Shown here one piece after another: positions 5,497 through 5,498 of a stretch of DNA of 5,498 nt. The notes beneath the pieces were generated by a model. That model saw nothing but the letters and a program-made list of their open reading frames with translations, was not told the DNA's origin and ran no database searches. The first letter of the stretch is position 1, and every line of letters begins with the position of its first letter. The position numbers and the translations under genes were made by a program. Source of the stretch: an uncultured Ruminococcus sp. (GTDB lineage Bacteria; Bacillota; Clostridia; Oscillospirales; CAG-272); assembly GCA_902773455.1 (NCBI GenBank), contig CACYEW010000351.1:1-5498 (forward strand), given 5' to 3'.

Positions 5497-5498
5497 TA

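Overview
This window looks like chromosomal DNA from an uncultured anaerobic Firmicute, most likely a gut-type Clostridia (Oscillospirales-like). The basis is the lipoprotein signal peptide, strong purine-rich Shine-Dalgarno sites, near-consensus SigA-type promoters (all four with 17-bp spacers), AT-rich intergenic DNA beside GC-richer genes, frequent ATA isoleucine codons, and a small protein with a Gram-positive-style wall-anchor tail. The taxonomic placement is inference; no rRNA or marker gene is present.

Left part (1-1700, minus strand): an ABC importer operon of the TrpXYZ-like class. A promoter at 1672-1700 drives a leader of about 125 nt with nested GC-rich hairpins. It is followed by a substrate-binding lipoprotein (578-1540) and, 32 nt later, a permease (545 to beyond base 1). 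The ATPase is expected just outside the window.

Centre (about 1700-3272, plus strand): a divergent control region of AT-rich DNA with phased A-tracts and two palindromes leads to a PLP-dependent aminotransferase of the PF12897 type (1919-3220). Its 5' UTR holds a hairpin, and the gene ends in a strong intrinsic terminator (3228-3272).

Right part (3273-5498, minus strand): a 71-residue secreted or wall-anchored mini-protein (3329-3544) has its own promoter, with an inverted repeat flanking the -10 box. Further right is an M3-family oligoendopeptidase (3736-5442) with its own promoter at the window edge and its own terminator (3683-3723).

Together the recognisable genes fit amino-acid and peptide use: import of a small ligand (aromatic amino acids are known for relatives), transamination, and intracellular cleavage of oligopeptides. 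They appear to be four separate transcription units, so this link is only contextual. No CRISPR array, mobile element, tRNA or rRNA was seen. The least explained items are the mini-protein and the palindromes at its promoter and in the divergent region.
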